Shown here in pieces: positions 8,375-17,492 of a DNA stretch of 64,000 nucleotides. Position 1 is the first letter of the stretch, and each line of letters opens with the position of its first letter. Under the pieces are notes generated by a model. It ran no database searches and was not told the DNA's origin. It saw only the letters and a program-made list of their open reading frames with translations. The translations under genes were made by a program, and so were the position numbers. This DNA is from Antarcticimicrobium sediminis (GTDB taxonomy: Bacteria; Pseudomonadota; Alphaproteobacteria; Rhodobacterales; Rhodobacteraceae). The stretch is taken from contig NZ_SMFP01000001.1 of the NCBI RefSeq assembly GCF_004348975.1, forward strand, positions 194,701 to 258,700, given 5' to 3'.

Positions 8375-9379
8375 TTAGCCAGACGTCGCTTGCGCGCCCA
8401 ACCCGTCGGGGTCGCGTTTCGGGAAGGGTACCAGACGCTTGGCCTCTTCATCCCAAAGCTTGAGGTTCAGCGCCGCCACCGCCTCGGGGAATTTGATCCG
8501 GCGCGGGGCGTATTCGGGCGGCAGGTTATAATGGCAGGCGCGCAGCCGGTACGAGGGAATGCGCGCGTTGAAATGGTGGATGTCATGCAGGGTGATGCAG
8601 GCCACCGCCAGATCAAAAGCCCAGCCGAAATCCAGCGCCGAAGACCCCTGCAGTGCGGCGATCTGCGGGTCAAGATCGGGGCGGCGGTCCCAATAGGTGT
8701 CCTCGAAATTATGCTGCAGATAGACAAGGAATACCCCGATCATGCCGCCCAGCAGCGAAAAGGCGAAATAGACGCCCACGCCGGTCCAGCCCGAAAGCGC
8801 AAAGATCAGCCCGACCCAGATCAGCAACGCGAGATTGTGCAGCAACACCCCTTTGACGCCGAAACGGGTGGTGTTCTTGGGCCAGCGATAGCGGATGAAA
8901 TAGGTGAACAGCGCGCCCGCAGGCACCAGAACAAAAGGGTTGCGATACAGCCGGTATTGCAGCCGTGGCCAGAACCCCGCCGCGTTCCATTCGCGCAGGG
9001 TCATTGTGTGGATCTCGCCGGTTTCGCGATGCTCCAGATTGCCGATGCCGGAATGGTGCAGGTTGTGGTTCTGCTTCATCACCTCGAACGGGGCAAAGGT
9101 GAAGGGCGACAACCCATGACCGGCCCATTCGTTCTGCGCCCGCGTCACGAACAGGGAATGGTGGCCGCAATCGTGCTGCAGCACATAGAGCCGTATCGCC
9201 GAAAACGCATAGACGATCCCGGCGGGGATCATCACGTACCATTGCGCCGCATAGGCGATCGCCAGATAGAGCGAGGTGAAATAGACCGCAAAGGTGCCGA
9301 AATAGCTGAGCGCGGCCAAGCGGTTGTCCTGCTTGGCATAGTGTCGCGTATAAGCCCTGAGATCCATGTCTGTCCCCAT
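8375..9379 (-). CDS. Membrane fatty acid desaturase
   Basis: An integral membrane di-iron desaturase of the FADS family, which puts double bonds into acyl chains. Three histidine boxes are visible: HDCGHHS, HNLHH and HDIHHFN. Between them are about four hydrophobic helices, including the pair after box 2 (FALSGWTGVGVYFAFSLLGG). The start is uncertain: ATG codons at 9400, 9379 and 9367 are in frame, with no strong ribosome site to choose between them. The substrate and exact position of the double bond cannot be read from the sequence. Confidence 0.85.
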   Translation of the reverse strand: MGTDMDLRAYTRHYAKQDNRLAALSYFGTFAVYFTSLYLAIAYAAQWYVMIPAGIVYAFSAIRLYVLQHDCGHHSLFVTRAQNEWAGHGLSPFTFAPFEVMKQNHNLHHSGIGNLEHRETGEIHTMTLREWNAAGFWPRLQYRLYRNPFVLVPAGALFTYFIRYRWPKNTTRFGVKGVLLHNLALLIWVGLIFALSGWTGVGVYFAFSLLGGMIGVFLVYLQHNFEDTYWDRRPDLDPQIAALQGSSALDFGWAFDLAVACITLHDIHHFNARIPSYRLRACHYNLPPEYAPRRIKFPEAVAALNLKLWDEEAKRLVPFPKRDPDGLGAQATSG

Positions 9380-9400
9380 GCGTTCTGCGTCGGATGGCAT

Positions 9401-9766
9401 CCATCAGTTAGGTGCGCAGCGCGCGCAGACAAGCCCGCGCGCGGTGTTCTCTATTGATAGCGCGAGTTTATGACGAAATCACTATCTTGGTCGAGAGGCG
9501 CGGGGTGGCGGCAAACAGCGCAAACAGAGCCGCCGTCAGGTATAGGCACCTTACCAGATGTGTTGGTGATCTCCCCCCGGGGACACTGGCGGAGCAGTTG
9601 ACCGTTCGGAGGCCATAGTGAGGGATGCTGCGGTGGCATCCAGCGGGAAGACCGCGCAGGGCGTGAGGTTTGCGAGATTCCACAATCGTAAAGACTACCG
9701 TACCTTGGAACTAAACACTTAAACTTGCAAAACCGCATTCATCCAGACAAGGTAGTTTGGCGCTAG
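9401..9766. other. Intergenic region before the DUF3800 gene
   Basis: About 370 bp with no supported gene. Base composition drops in GC toward the right, which suggests the left edge of an acquired segment. Small frames on the minus strand have no protein character. No direct repeat or tRNA end was found that would define an insertion boundary. Confidence 0.4.
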
Positions 9767-10654
9767 ATGGATCACGAAATCATGAGTTCTTACAAATATG
9801 TACTCTACATTGATGAAGCCGGAGATGACGGCCTAACCAAGATCAGGCCAATTGACGCAAATGGCGCAAGTGAATGGTTGATCCTGTCTGGATACCTAAT
9901 TAGAGCGGAACATGAAAATTCTTGTCGCGATTGGCTTGATAGTATCTCAGACAAAATTCAATGCCAGTCCCCAATAATTCATTTTCGCGAGTTAAGCCCA
10001 ATGAAAGGAACCCGAGCGGCCGAATTGCTGGCGAGTCATCCAGCACGGGCGTTCGTTGTTGCTTCTAACAAGAAAAATATGCGTGGGTACAGAAACGAAA
10101 GAGCAGCTCAAGCCGGGGGAAAACAATGGTTCTACAACTGGCTAGTTCGCGTCCTTCTTGAGAGGGTTACAGAGTTCTGCTTGCGCGATTGCGCAAGTAC
10201 TCCAAGAAGTGAAGACAAGGTCAAAATTCTCTTCAGCAAACGCGGCGGTCATTCTTATGGGCAAACGAAGGCATATTTGGAGTGGCTACGACTGCAGAGA
10301 GATCCGGTTCTTAAAAAAAGAAAAATTGATTTTCGATTTTTAAGCTTTCAACTGATAGACTACATTCCTCATTATCAAGATCCAGGATTACAGTGCTCTG
10401 ACATAATTGCAAGTGCAGTATTTCGAGCGCTAAATATTGAAAACAAAAATAGAAGTATAGACGCTGCGACCAAGTTAGCTCCCATCATGGCACGAGACGA
10501 GTTCAACGAAATAAGAGATTTTGGCCTAGTACTTCAGCCCACAAACCCGCAGATCTTAACTTTAACAGCTGAACAGGCAGAAATATTTTTGCACTATGGT
10601 TTTTCAAAAAGAGAAACGGCGCAGGATCGGGGCCGGTTTGACCAGAAGCGATAG
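9767..10654 (+). CDS. DUF3800-domain protein, horizontally acquired
   Basis: 295 residues. The N-terminal YVLYIDEAGDDG motif is the mark of DUF3800, an RNase H-like fold often found beside mobile elements and defence genes. Later conserved acidic and polar blocks (IHFRELS; LQCSDIIASAVFR) fit the family. Its A+T content and use of AAA, AAT and ATA codons are clearly unlike the neighbouring GC-rich genes, which points to recent transfer. It stands alone. The ATG at 9782 (MSSYKYVLYIDE) is an alternative start. The biochemical function is not known to me. Confidence 0.8.
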   Translation: MDHEIMSSYKYVLYIDEAGDDGLTKIRPIDANGASEWLILSGYLIRAEHENSCRDWLDSISDKIQCQSPIIHFRELSPMKGTRAAELLASHPARAFVVASNKKNMRGYRNERAAQAGGKQWFYNWLVRVLLERVTEFCLRDCASTPRSEDKVKILFSKRGGHSYGQTKAYLEWLRLQRDPVLKKRKIDFRFLSFQLIDYIPHYQDPGLQCSDIIASAVFRALNIENKNRSIDAATKLAPIMARDEFNEIRDFGLVLQPTNPQILTLTAEQAEIFLHYGFSKRETAQDRGRFDQKR

Positions 10655-10793
10655 CTCAATATCCTATGGGTCGAGCGTCCGCTGGTCCGCCTATCATCTG
10701 CTGTTCGAGGCAGCGGTTACCAAGCGATCCTGCTGCAGTAGCTTAACATAGCTGCAGCAAAAGTGAATCCCCCAATTGCCCCCCAAACAACAA

Positions 10794-10819
10794 CGCCCCC
10801 GCAGATCTCTGCGGGGGCG
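10794..10819 (-). terminator. Strong hairpin terminator after the carboxyspermidine dehydrogenase gene
   Basis: CGCCCCCGCA and TGCGGGGGCG pair perfectly around GATCTC, and the pairing extends two more bases into the loop. Read on the minus strand, the stem is followed by TTGTTGTTT. It lies about 55 bp past the stop of the minus-strand gene and is a good intrinsic terminator. Confidence 0.75.
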
Positions 10820-10872
10820 TGCGCCTATTTTTCAGTGGGGGTGCGCTCTCCGATGTCGTCCCCTGCCCCGCC

Positions 10873-12108
10873 TCAGGCGTTCCAGGGATGGTCGCCGCGG
10901 GCGTCCTTGACCCGTGTGGGCAGGCCGAGGCGGTCGAGCTGGGTGAAGAAAGGCTTCGGGTCCAACTCTTCCACGTTCTTCATGGTGCCCGCGTCCCACG
11001 CGCCCGAGGCCACCAGCAGGGCGGCGGCGACGGGGGGCACGCCGGCGGTGTAGGAGATGCCCTGGCTGCCGACTTCCTTGTAAGCCTCGGCATGGTCGGC
11101 CACGTTGTAGACAAAAAGCTCGACTTCTTCGCCGTCCTTCACGCCCTTGACCAGATCACCGATGCAGGTCTTGCCGGTGTAGCCCGGCGCCAGCGACGCG
11201 GGGTCGGGCAGCACGGCCTTGACCAGTTTGAGCGGCACCACCTCGAGCCCCTCGGCGGTTTTCACCGGCTGTTCCGACAGCAGGCCAAGGTTTTTCAGCA
11301 CGGTAAAGACGTTGATGTAGTGATCGCCAAAGCCCATCCAGAACCGCACGTCGGCGTCCGGATAGTTGACGGCGAGCGAATGCACCTCGTCATGGCCGGA
11401 CTGATAGGCGCGCTGCTTGCCGACAACGGGCAGATCCCAGTCGCGGCCGCTCTCGAACATCGCCTTTTCCTTCCACTGCTGGTCCTCCCAGTAGTAGACG
11501 GTGCCGGTGAATTCGCGGAAATTGATTTCCGGGTCAAAATTGGTGGCAAAATACTTGCCGTGATCGCCCGCGTTGATGTCGACGATGTCGATGCTTTTGA
11601 CGCTGTCCATCTGGTCGATGGCAAAGCGGGCAAAGGCGTTGACGACGCCCGGATCAAAGCCGGCGCCAAGGATCGCGGTCACGCCTTTTTGTGCGCAGAG
11701 ATCGCGTTTCTTCCATTCATAGTTGGAATACCACGGCGGGGTCTCGCAGATCTTGTCCGGGTCTTCGTGAATCGCGGTGTCGATATAGGCGGCGCCGGTC
11801 TCGATACAGGCGTCCAGCACATAGGCATTGACGAAGGCCGAGCCGACGTTGATCACGATTTGCGCGCCGGTGTCGCGGATAAGCTGGGCGACGGCGGCGG
11901 TGTCCATCGCATCGACCTGATGCGCCTTGAGCGTGCCGTCTTGCTTCATCGCGCCCTTGTCGCGGACCGAGGCCAGGATCGACTCGCATTTGGACAGCGT
12001 CCGACTGGCGATATGGATGGCACCAAGCACATCGTTGTTCTGCGCGCATTTATGCGCCACGACCTGAGCGACGCCGCCGGCGCCGATGATGAGAACGTCA
12101 CGTTTCAA
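10873..12108 (-). CDS. Carboxy(nor)spermidine dehydrogenase, saccharopine dehydrogenase family
   Basis: 411 residues. The N-terminal Rossmann NADP site is IIGAGGVAQVVAHKC, and the family text GAGFDPGVVNAFA and INAGDHGKYFATNFDPEINFREF follows. It belongs to the Lys9-like branch that condenses aspartate semialdehyde with putrescine or diaminopropane to make carboxyspermidine or carboxynorspermidine. The next gene on the strand is the matching decarboxylase, which supports the polyamine role over lysine breakdown. The dehydrogenase is downstream, 56 bp after the decarboxylase. Confidence 0.88.
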   Translation of the reverse strand: MKRDVLIIGAGGVAQVVAHKCAQNNDVLGAIHIASRTLSKCESILASVRDKGAMKQDGTLKAHQVDAMDTAAVAQLIRDTGAQIVINVGSAFVNAYVLDACIETGAAYIDTAIHEDPDKICETPPWYSNYEWKKRDLCAQKGVTAILGAGFDPGVVNAFARFAIDQMDSVKSIDIVDINAGDHGKYFATNFDPEINFREFTGTVYYWEDQQWKEKAMFESGRDWDLPVVGKQRAYQSGHDEVHSLAVNYPDADVRFWMGFGDHYINVFTVLKNLGLLSEQPVKTAEGLEVVPLKLVKAVLPDPASLAPGYTGKTCIGDLVKGVKDGEEVELFVYNVADHAEAYKEVGSQGISYTAGVPPVAAALLVASGAWDAGTMKNVEELDPKPFFTQLDRLGLPTRVKDARGDHPWNA

Positions 12109-12164
12109 CGCAAGGAACCTCCTTCGTAAGTCTTTGGGATGGATAAACTTTCCGTGTCACGGAT

Positions 12165-13256
12165 TCACGACAGCGCGGCCGAGAAATCCGCATAGGTGAA
12201 GTCGCGCACCAGACGGGTTGTGCCGTCGAGTTCGCGGATCGCGATGGCCGGCATCTGGACGCCGTTGAACCAGTTTTTCTTGACCATCGTATAACCGGCA
12301 GCGTCCTGAATGCTGATCCTGTCGCCGGGTTTCAGGGCGGTGGGAAAGCGGAACTCGCCAAAGATATCGCCGGCGAGACAGGATTTGCCGCAGATCATCC
12401 AGTGTTGATCGCCGCTTTCCTCCAGTTTGGCGGATTCGCGGTAGATCAGCAAATCGAGCATATGCGCCTCGATCGAACTGTCGACGATGGCGAGGTTCTT
12501 GCCGGTGTCGAAGGTGTCGAGAACCGTCACTTCAAGCGTGGTGGAATTGGTGATCGCGGCCTCGCCCGGCTCCAGATAGACTTGCACGCCGTTTTCACCA
12601 GCAAAGCGTTTGAGGCGCTCGGCGAGGCGATCAAGCGGATAGCCCTCGCCGGTGAAATGGATACCGCCGCCAAGGGAGATCCATTGCATGCGTTTGATCA
12701 GCGCGCCGAACCGGTCCTCGATCTGGGTCAGCATAGCATCAAAACGGTCGAAATCCGCGTTCTCGCAATTGTTGTGGAACATGAAGCCGCTGATCTGGTC
12801 CGCGACCTGTTCGATCCGGGCCGGGTCCTGTTCGCCAAGACGCGAGAACGGGCGCGCCGGATCGGCGAGGTCGAAATCGGAGGTCGAGACGCCTGGATTG
12901 ACCCGCAGCCCCCGCACATGATCGCGGCTGACCTCTTCGAACCGGGCCAACTGACCGATCGAGTTAAAGATCACCTTGTCGGACTGGCGCAGCACCTCGT
13001 CGATTTCGTGATCGGCCCAAGCAACGGAATAGGCATGGGTTTCGCCCGGAAACTTCTCGCGCCCCAGCTTGACCTCGAACAGCGAGGACGAGGTGGTGCC
13101 GTCCATATACTCGCTCATCAAATCAAACACCGACCATGTGGCAAAACATTTCAGCGCCAGAAGGGTGCGGGCCCCGGACAGGGCGCGCAGACGGGCGATC
13201 TTTTCCAGGTTCGGCAGCAGCCGCGCCTTGTCGATCAGGTAATAGGGCGTTTGCAT
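12165..13256 (-). CDS. nspC: Carboxynorspermidine decarboxylase
   Basis: A PLP-dependent, alanine racemase-fold decarboxylase of 363 residues. It removes CO2 from carboxy(nor)spermidine, the last step of the alternative spermidine route that does not need S-adenosylmethionine decarboxylase. The PLP lysine lies in LLALKCFATWSVF near residue 35. SLGGGIHFTGEGYP and GKSCLAGDIFGE carry the phosphate- and substrate-binding residues. It is the first gene of a two-gene operon with the dehydrogenase. Confidence 0.92.
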   Translation of the reverse strand: MQTPYYLIDKARLLPNLEKIARLRALSGARTLLALKCFATWSVFDLMSEYMDGTTSSSLFEVKLGREKFPGETHAYSVAWADHEIDEVLRQSDKVIFNSIGQLARFEEVSRDHVRGLRVNPGVSTSDFDLADPARPFSRLGEQDPARIEQVADQISGFMFHNNCENADFDRFDAMLTQIEDRFGALIKRMQWISLGGGIHFTGEGYPLDRLAERLKRFAGENGVQVYLEPGEAAITNSTTLEVTVLDTFDTGKNLAIVDSSIEAHMLDLLIYRESAKLEESGDQHWMICGKSCLAGDIFGEFRFPTALKPGDRISIQDAAGYTMVKKNWFNGVQMPAIAIRELDGTTRLVRDFTYADFSAALS

Positions 13257-13457
13257 AGCGGGTCGCGCCTCGGGTCTTGGGGGACATCATAGCAGAAAGC
13301 GGCGACTTAGCAGCTTGGCGCAGCAAGACAACCCCGGAAGTGGCAGAAAGACGACGGCGCGACGGCCCGACCTGTCGGTCGGGCGCGCGATGACCAAAAC
13401 GGTGGCAACGATTGGGGCAGAGACGGGGCCTGATACGGAGGCAGCGCCCCCGCCGCG

Positions 13458-14921
13458 TTATTTCTTCAGGTGCTTTTTCAGCTTGCTGGGCTGCGCCTTC
13501 TTGCGGCCCTTATAGGGGTTCTTGTCGCCCTGCCCGCGCAGGGTCAGGCGGATCGGCGTTCCCGGCATGTCGAACCCTTCGCGCAACCCGTTGACCAGAT
13601 AGCGCGAATAGCTTTCGGGCATCTTGTCAGGGTGCGAGCACATCACCACGAAGCCCGGCGGCCGGGTCTTGACCTGGGTCATGTAGCGCAGCTTGATCCG
13701 CTTGCCCTGCGGCGCGGGGGGCGGGTGCTGTTCCAACATGCCGGTGAGCCAGCGGTTGAGCCGGGCAGTGGAAACACGGCGGTTCCACATGTCATAGGCG
13801 CGCAGGATGGCGTCATGCAGCCGATCAAGCCCGCGGCCCGACTTGGCGGAGACGGTGATCAGCGGCGCGCCGCGCAGCTGCGGCAGAAGGCGTTCAAACG
13901 CTTCCTTGAGATCGCGCAGCTTGTCTTGCTTGAACTCTTCCACGTCCCATTTGTTGACGGCAATGACCACGGCGCGGCCTTCACGCTCGGCCAGATCGGC
14001 GATGCGCAGATCCTGCTGTTCAAAGGGAATCGCGGCGTCCAGCAGCACGACGACCACCTCGGCGAATTTGACCGCGCGCAGCCCGTCAGAGACCGACAGC
14101 TTTTCCAGCTTTTCCTGCACCTTGGCCTTTTTGCGCATGCCGGCGGTGTCAAAGATGCGAATCGGGGTGCCGTCCCACTCCATCCGCAGCGAGATGGCAT
14201 CGCGGGTGATACCCGCCTCGGGCCCGGTGAGCAGTCGCTCTTCGCCCAGGATCTTGTTGATGAGGGTCGACTTGCCAGCGTTGGGGCGGCCCACAACGGC
14301 GATCTGCAGCGGTTTGGCGAGTGTGGGAACCGGGGTGCGGGAGGCCCCGTCCTCGTCGTCGAAATCTTCGTCCTCGTCGAGATCGACTTCGGTTTCGGGG
14401 GTATCGTCCTGCCCGCGTTTGGCGAATTCATCGGCCAGCGGCATCAGTTGAGAATAGAGATCGTTCAGCCCCTCGCCATGTTCGGCGGACATGCGGATCG
14501 GTTCGCCCAAGCCAAGGCCATAGGCCTCGATCACGCCGGCATCGGCGGCGGAGCCTTCGGATTTGTTGGCGGCCAGCAGCACATGCGCGTTCCGCTTGCG
14601 CAGGATTTCGGCGAACATCTGGTCGATTGGGGTGACGCCGGTACGGGCGTCGATCATGAACAGGCAGACATCGGCCATATCCACCGCGCGTTCGGTCAGC
14701 CGCCGCATCCGGCCCTGAAGGCTGTCGTCGGTGGCATCTTCAAGCCCGGCGGTGTCGATCACGGTAAAGCGCAGATCGCCCAGCCGCGCCTCGCCTTCGC
14801 GCAAGTCACGCGTCACGCCCGGTTGGTCGTCGACCAGCGCAAGACGCTTGCCGACGAGGCGGTTGAACAGGGTGGACTTGCCGACATTGGGGCGGCCCAC
14901 GATAGCGAAGGTAAAGGACAT
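13458..14921 (-). CDS. der: Ribosome biogenesis GTPase Der (EngA)
   Basis: Der has two GTPase domains in tandem and helps assemble the 50S subunit. The first P-loop, GRPNVGKST, is near residue 8 and the second, GRPNAGKST, near residue 213. Each is followed by a G3 DTAG. NKWD serves as G4 in the second domain. A KH-like domain and a basic tail ([17 protein letters not shown]) close the 487-residue protein. An acidic linker ([13 protein letters not shown]) separates the two G domains. It lies 49 bp downstream of bamB. Confidence 0.96.
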   Translation of the reverse strand: MSFTFAIVGRPNVGKSTLFNRLVGKRLALVDDQPGVTRDLREGEARLGDLRFTVIDTAGLEDATDDSLQGRMRRLTERAVDMADVCLFMIDARTGVTPIDQMFAEILRKRNAHVLLAANKSEGSAADAGVIEAYGLGLGEPIRMSAEHGEGLNDLYSQLMPLADEFAKRGQDDTPETEVDLDEDEDFDDEDGASRTPVPTLAKPLQIAVVGRPNAGKSTLINKILGEERLLTGPEAGITRDAISLRMEWDGTPIRIFDTAGMRKKAKVQEKLEKLSVSDGLRAVKFAEVVVVLLDAAIPFEQQDLRIADLAEREGRAVVIAVNKWDVEEFKQDKLRDLKEAFERLLPQLRGAPLITVSAKSGRGLDRLHDAILRAYDMWNRRVSTARLNRWLTGMLEQHPPPAPQGKRIKLRYMTQVKTRPPGFVVMCSHPDKMPESYSRYLVNGLREGFDMPGTPIRLTLRGQGDKNPYKGRKKAQPSKLKKHLKK

Positions 14922-14970
14922 GCGTCAGGACTTTCGAAAACTCAGAAGAGCCCTTTACCCTATCTATGCG

Positions 14971-16305
14971 TCAACGGAAAGCGTGCAGTTCACCGGTGGC
15001 GCTGACAACGTAAAGGGTATTGCCCGCCACAACCGGCGCGGTGGTGGCCCCGCCGGGCACTTGGGCCGAGGCAGCAAGGCTGCCATCCGTGGGATCAAAG
15101 AACCGCAGGTAGCCATCGTTGGAGGCCACCACGATCCGCCCGCCGGCCAGAATCGGGCCATAGTTGGCATAGACCGCACCACGTTTCTTTGAGCTGTCTT
15201 TCAGGTAATCGGACAGGTTGACCGCCCAGACGGTGCTGCCGTCCCGGCTGTCGAGCCGCACCAGCTGGTTGCGATCGGTGACCGCAAAGACGCTGTCGCC
15301 CGCCGGTTGCACCGGCCCCAACGCGCCTTCCTGCGCGGTCCAGATTCGGTCGCCGGTATCCAGCTCATAGGCCACGGTACGGCCAGCGTGGTTGCCGGCA
15401 TAGACCCGGTTGCCAACCACAACCGGGCTTCCGGTGACATCCATGATCAGCGCCTGTGCGCGGCCCTTGCGCCGTCCTGCGACCGAGGCGTACCAGCGCC
15501 GCAGCCCGCCACGACGGAAGCTGGCCATCAGGTCGCCCGAGCCGAAGGCGAAAATCGCCAGATCCGGGGTAATGGCAGGTGCCGGTGCGCCCAGAACATT
15601 GGTGATGCTGGGGGTGGCAGAGGCTTGCCAGGCGATGCGCCCGTCCTTGGTATGCACCGCCCAACCGGTATCATCCCCGGCCACCAGATAGATCAGGCCC
15701 TGATAGACCGTGGGCTGGCCCGAGCCGGTGGCGTCGAGCTGTTGTTGCCAGCGCTGCTTGCCGCTGGAGGCGTCAAGCGCGGTCAGCAACCCATAGCCCG
15801 ACGAAATATAAAGCGTGCCGTCACTATAGGCCAAGCCGCCGCCCGTGGCCTGCGTGTCGTCATCCTCGGGCGGGGTAAGATCGGCGCTCCAGACGACAGC
15901 GCCGGTGCGGGAAACGGCGGAAACGCGGGCCCCGGCATCCAACGTATAGATCAGCCCATTCGCCACCACCGGATCGGCGGTGATGCGTTGCCGCAGGCTG
16001 TCGCCCGCGCCGATGGCGGTGGACCAGGCCAGATGCGGCGCGGCGCTGAGCGCCGGGTGAGAGACGCGGGTGCTGGGCGTGCCCTGCCCCTGCGCCCAAC
16101 TGGCATTGCTGGTTTGCTGTGGCAGCCGGATGGCCCGGCTGACATTGCCGGAAAAATCCTCGACTGCGCGCTCACCACTGATCGGACGGATGTTCTCACG
16201 CTCGCCGGGGAGGATAATCTCCGGCTCGGAACAGCCGGCCAAGAACAGCACCGCACCGCCAAGAAGGGCGAGACCTGTGCGCGAAAGGGAAAACGCTGCG
16301 TTCAT
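14971..16305 (-). CDS. bamB: Outer membrane assembly lipoprotein BamB
   Basis: A 444-residue lipoprotein: a signal peptide with lipobox LFLAGC near residue 25, then repeated PQQ-like beta-propeller blades (for example GLIYTLDAGARVSAVSRTG and VYAGNHAGRTVAYELDTGD). BamB is part of the BAM complex that folds beta-barrel proteins into the outer membrane. It is flanked by der and the YfgM-like gene, the usual order. Confidence 0.9.
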   Translation of the reverse strand: MNAAFSLSRTGLALLGGAVLFLAGCSEPEIILPGERENIRPISGERAVEDFSGNVSRAIRLPQQTSNASWAQGQGTPSTRVSHPALSAAPHLAWSTAIGAGDSLRQRITADPVVANGLIYTLDAGARVSAVSRTGAVVWSADLTPPEDDDTQATGGGLAYSDGTLYISSGYGLLTALDASSGKQRWQQQLDATGSGQPTVYQGLIYLVAGDDTGWAVHTKDGRIAWQASATPSITNVLGAPAPAITPDLAIFAFGSGDLMASFRRGGLRRWYASVAGRRKGRAQALIMDVTGSPVVVGNRVYAGNHAGRTVAYELDTGDRIWTAQEGALGPVQPAGDSVFAVTDRNQLVRLDSRDGSTVWAVNLSDYLKDSSKKRGAVYANYGPILAGGRIVVASNDGYLRFFDPTDGSLAASAQVPGGATTAPVVAGNTLYVVSATGELHAFR

Positions 16306-16330
16306 CGTAATGCTGCCTGTCGTCCTGTCC

Positions 16331-16406
16331 GTGTTTATTCCGGGCGGTTCCCCGCCCGTTCAGTTCCGGTGTTTATTCCGGGCAGTTCCCCACCCGTTCA
16401 GTGCCG
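16331..16406. repeat. Tandem 38-bp direct repeat between the yfgM-like gene and bamB
   Basis: Two head-to-tail copies (16331-16368 and 16369-16406), each beginning GTGTTTATTCCGGGC, agree at 35 of 38 positions. The first copy contains a GGGCGG/CCGCCC stem, which is weakened in the second. The repeat lies in the 143-bp gap between the YfgM-like stop and the bamB start on the minus strand, so it falls in the bamB leader. Confidence 0.85.
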
Positions 16407-16448
16407 GTTCCGCCCCTGAAATCCCGGGCGCGGCCCCTGCCCCGGTGT

Positions 16449-17123
16449 CTAGCCCTGCTGGCGGCCCAATGTGGCTGCGGGGGTTCCGCCAAGCGCCACG
16501 ATGACTTGTCTGACGCGCTGTCGCAAGACGGCATCGGTTTCCGCATCTTGAAGGATCGCCTGCAACCGGTCGATCGCGGCACCGGTATCGCCTTCGGCGA
16601 CGTCAATCAGCGCGATCTGCTCTTCGGCCAGAAGCCGCAGCGGCGCGCCGGGCTGGGCCAGCGCCTCGAACTGCATCCGGCGGTCGTCGGCGGACAGGGT
16701 GTCAGATTGCAGCACAAGCGCCTTGAAACCGGCAATCTGACGGTAAATCTCGGGCAGATCGCCGTTGCGGGTGATGTCTTGCAGATCGGCGACGGCGGCC
16801 TCGGTCTCGCCGGCATCGGCGCGGGCGGCTGCGGTCATGAAAGCCAGCAGCGCTTCGCGGCCGGGGCTGTCAACCTCGATCCCGGCCAGCGCCTCGGCCC
16901 GATCGGCGGGGGCGTCATGGTCCAGCGCCGCCAGCATCTCATCGCCCAGCGTCTGGGCCGCCGCGGTTTCCTGCGCCTTGCTGTATTCGTTATAGGCCGC
17001 GCCACCGACGACGGCGAGGATCACCACAACCGCGATCCAGCCATAGCGCCGGAATATGGCAAACAGCCGGTCGCGGCGGACCTCTTCGGTGACTTCATCG
17101 ATGAAACTATCGGCGTCGCTCAT
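16449..17123 (-). CDS. YfgM-like tetratricopeptide membrane protein
   Basis: 224 residues. A short cytosolic N-terminus is followed by one membrane helix (GWIAVVVILAVVGGAAYNEY, about 27-46) and a periplasmic TPR_21-type helical repeat domain. YfgM proteins sit beside the Sec channel and help periplasmic chaperones. The ATG at 17123 (MSDADSFIDEV) is the family-like start. The open frame runs upstream through a 14-bp repeat array that is unlikely to be translated. It is upstream of bamB and der. Confidence 0.85.
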   Translation of the reverse strand: MSDADSFIDEVTEEVRRDRLFAIFRRYGWIAVVVILAVVGGAAYNEYSKAQETAAAQTLGDEMLAALDHDAPADRAEALAGIEVDSPGREALLAFMTAAARADAGETEAAVADLQDITRNGDLPEIYRQIAGFKALVLQSDTLSADDRRMQFEALAQPGAPLRLLAEEQIALIDVAEGDTGAAIDRLQAILQDAETDAVLRQRVRQVIVALGGTPAATLGRQQG

Positions 17124-17492
17124 GCCTTGCCCCCCGGCCCTGTTTGTGGGCCCTGTTTGTTGGGTCCCGTTCTGTGGGCCCAGTTTTATAAGCCCGGTTC
17201 TGTAGGCCCCGGCGTGTCCGGCGTGCCCGGTCTCACGCCCCTGATCTGTCCACCGCGATCCGGCGGGGCGCAACCGGAACCCTGCCCAATCGGGCGATTT
17301 GCCCCCTATTACCCCGCATGTGGCGACAAGCCAAGGGCCGGATCAGCGGCAATAGCGTCCGATCCGCGACGGTTTGGCAAAAATCCGAACTGACCTATTT
17401 GGTTTAGCCTAGACTCAGCCCGTTGGAGCCCGCAATTGTTCGCGCTTTACAGACCCACGACAGAACGGACCTGTTTTTAAAGAGAGCCCCAC
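17124..17492. other. Divergent intergenic region between the yfgM-like gene and the RND operon
   Basis: About 370 bp with no gene. The left part is the 14-bp repeat array. The right part, next to the efflux adaptor gene, should hold its promoter, but I cannot single out a -35/-10 pair or an operator. Confidence 0.45.
17138..17206. repeat. Array of about five degenerate 14-bp repeats
   Basis: Successive units are CCCTGTTTGTGGG, CCCTGTTTGTTGGG, TCCCGTTCTGTGGG, CCCAGTTTTATAAG and CCCGGTTCTGTAGG; a decayed sixth may follow. The period is 14 bp (13 in the first). The array starts 14 bp upstream of the YfgM-like start, in its leader. Confidence 0.75.

Noticed and set aside
10731-10759. TGCTGCAG/CTGCAGCA inverted repeat after the DUF3800 gene as its terminator
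   Set aside because: Arms of 8 bp with a long loop and no T-run on either strand.
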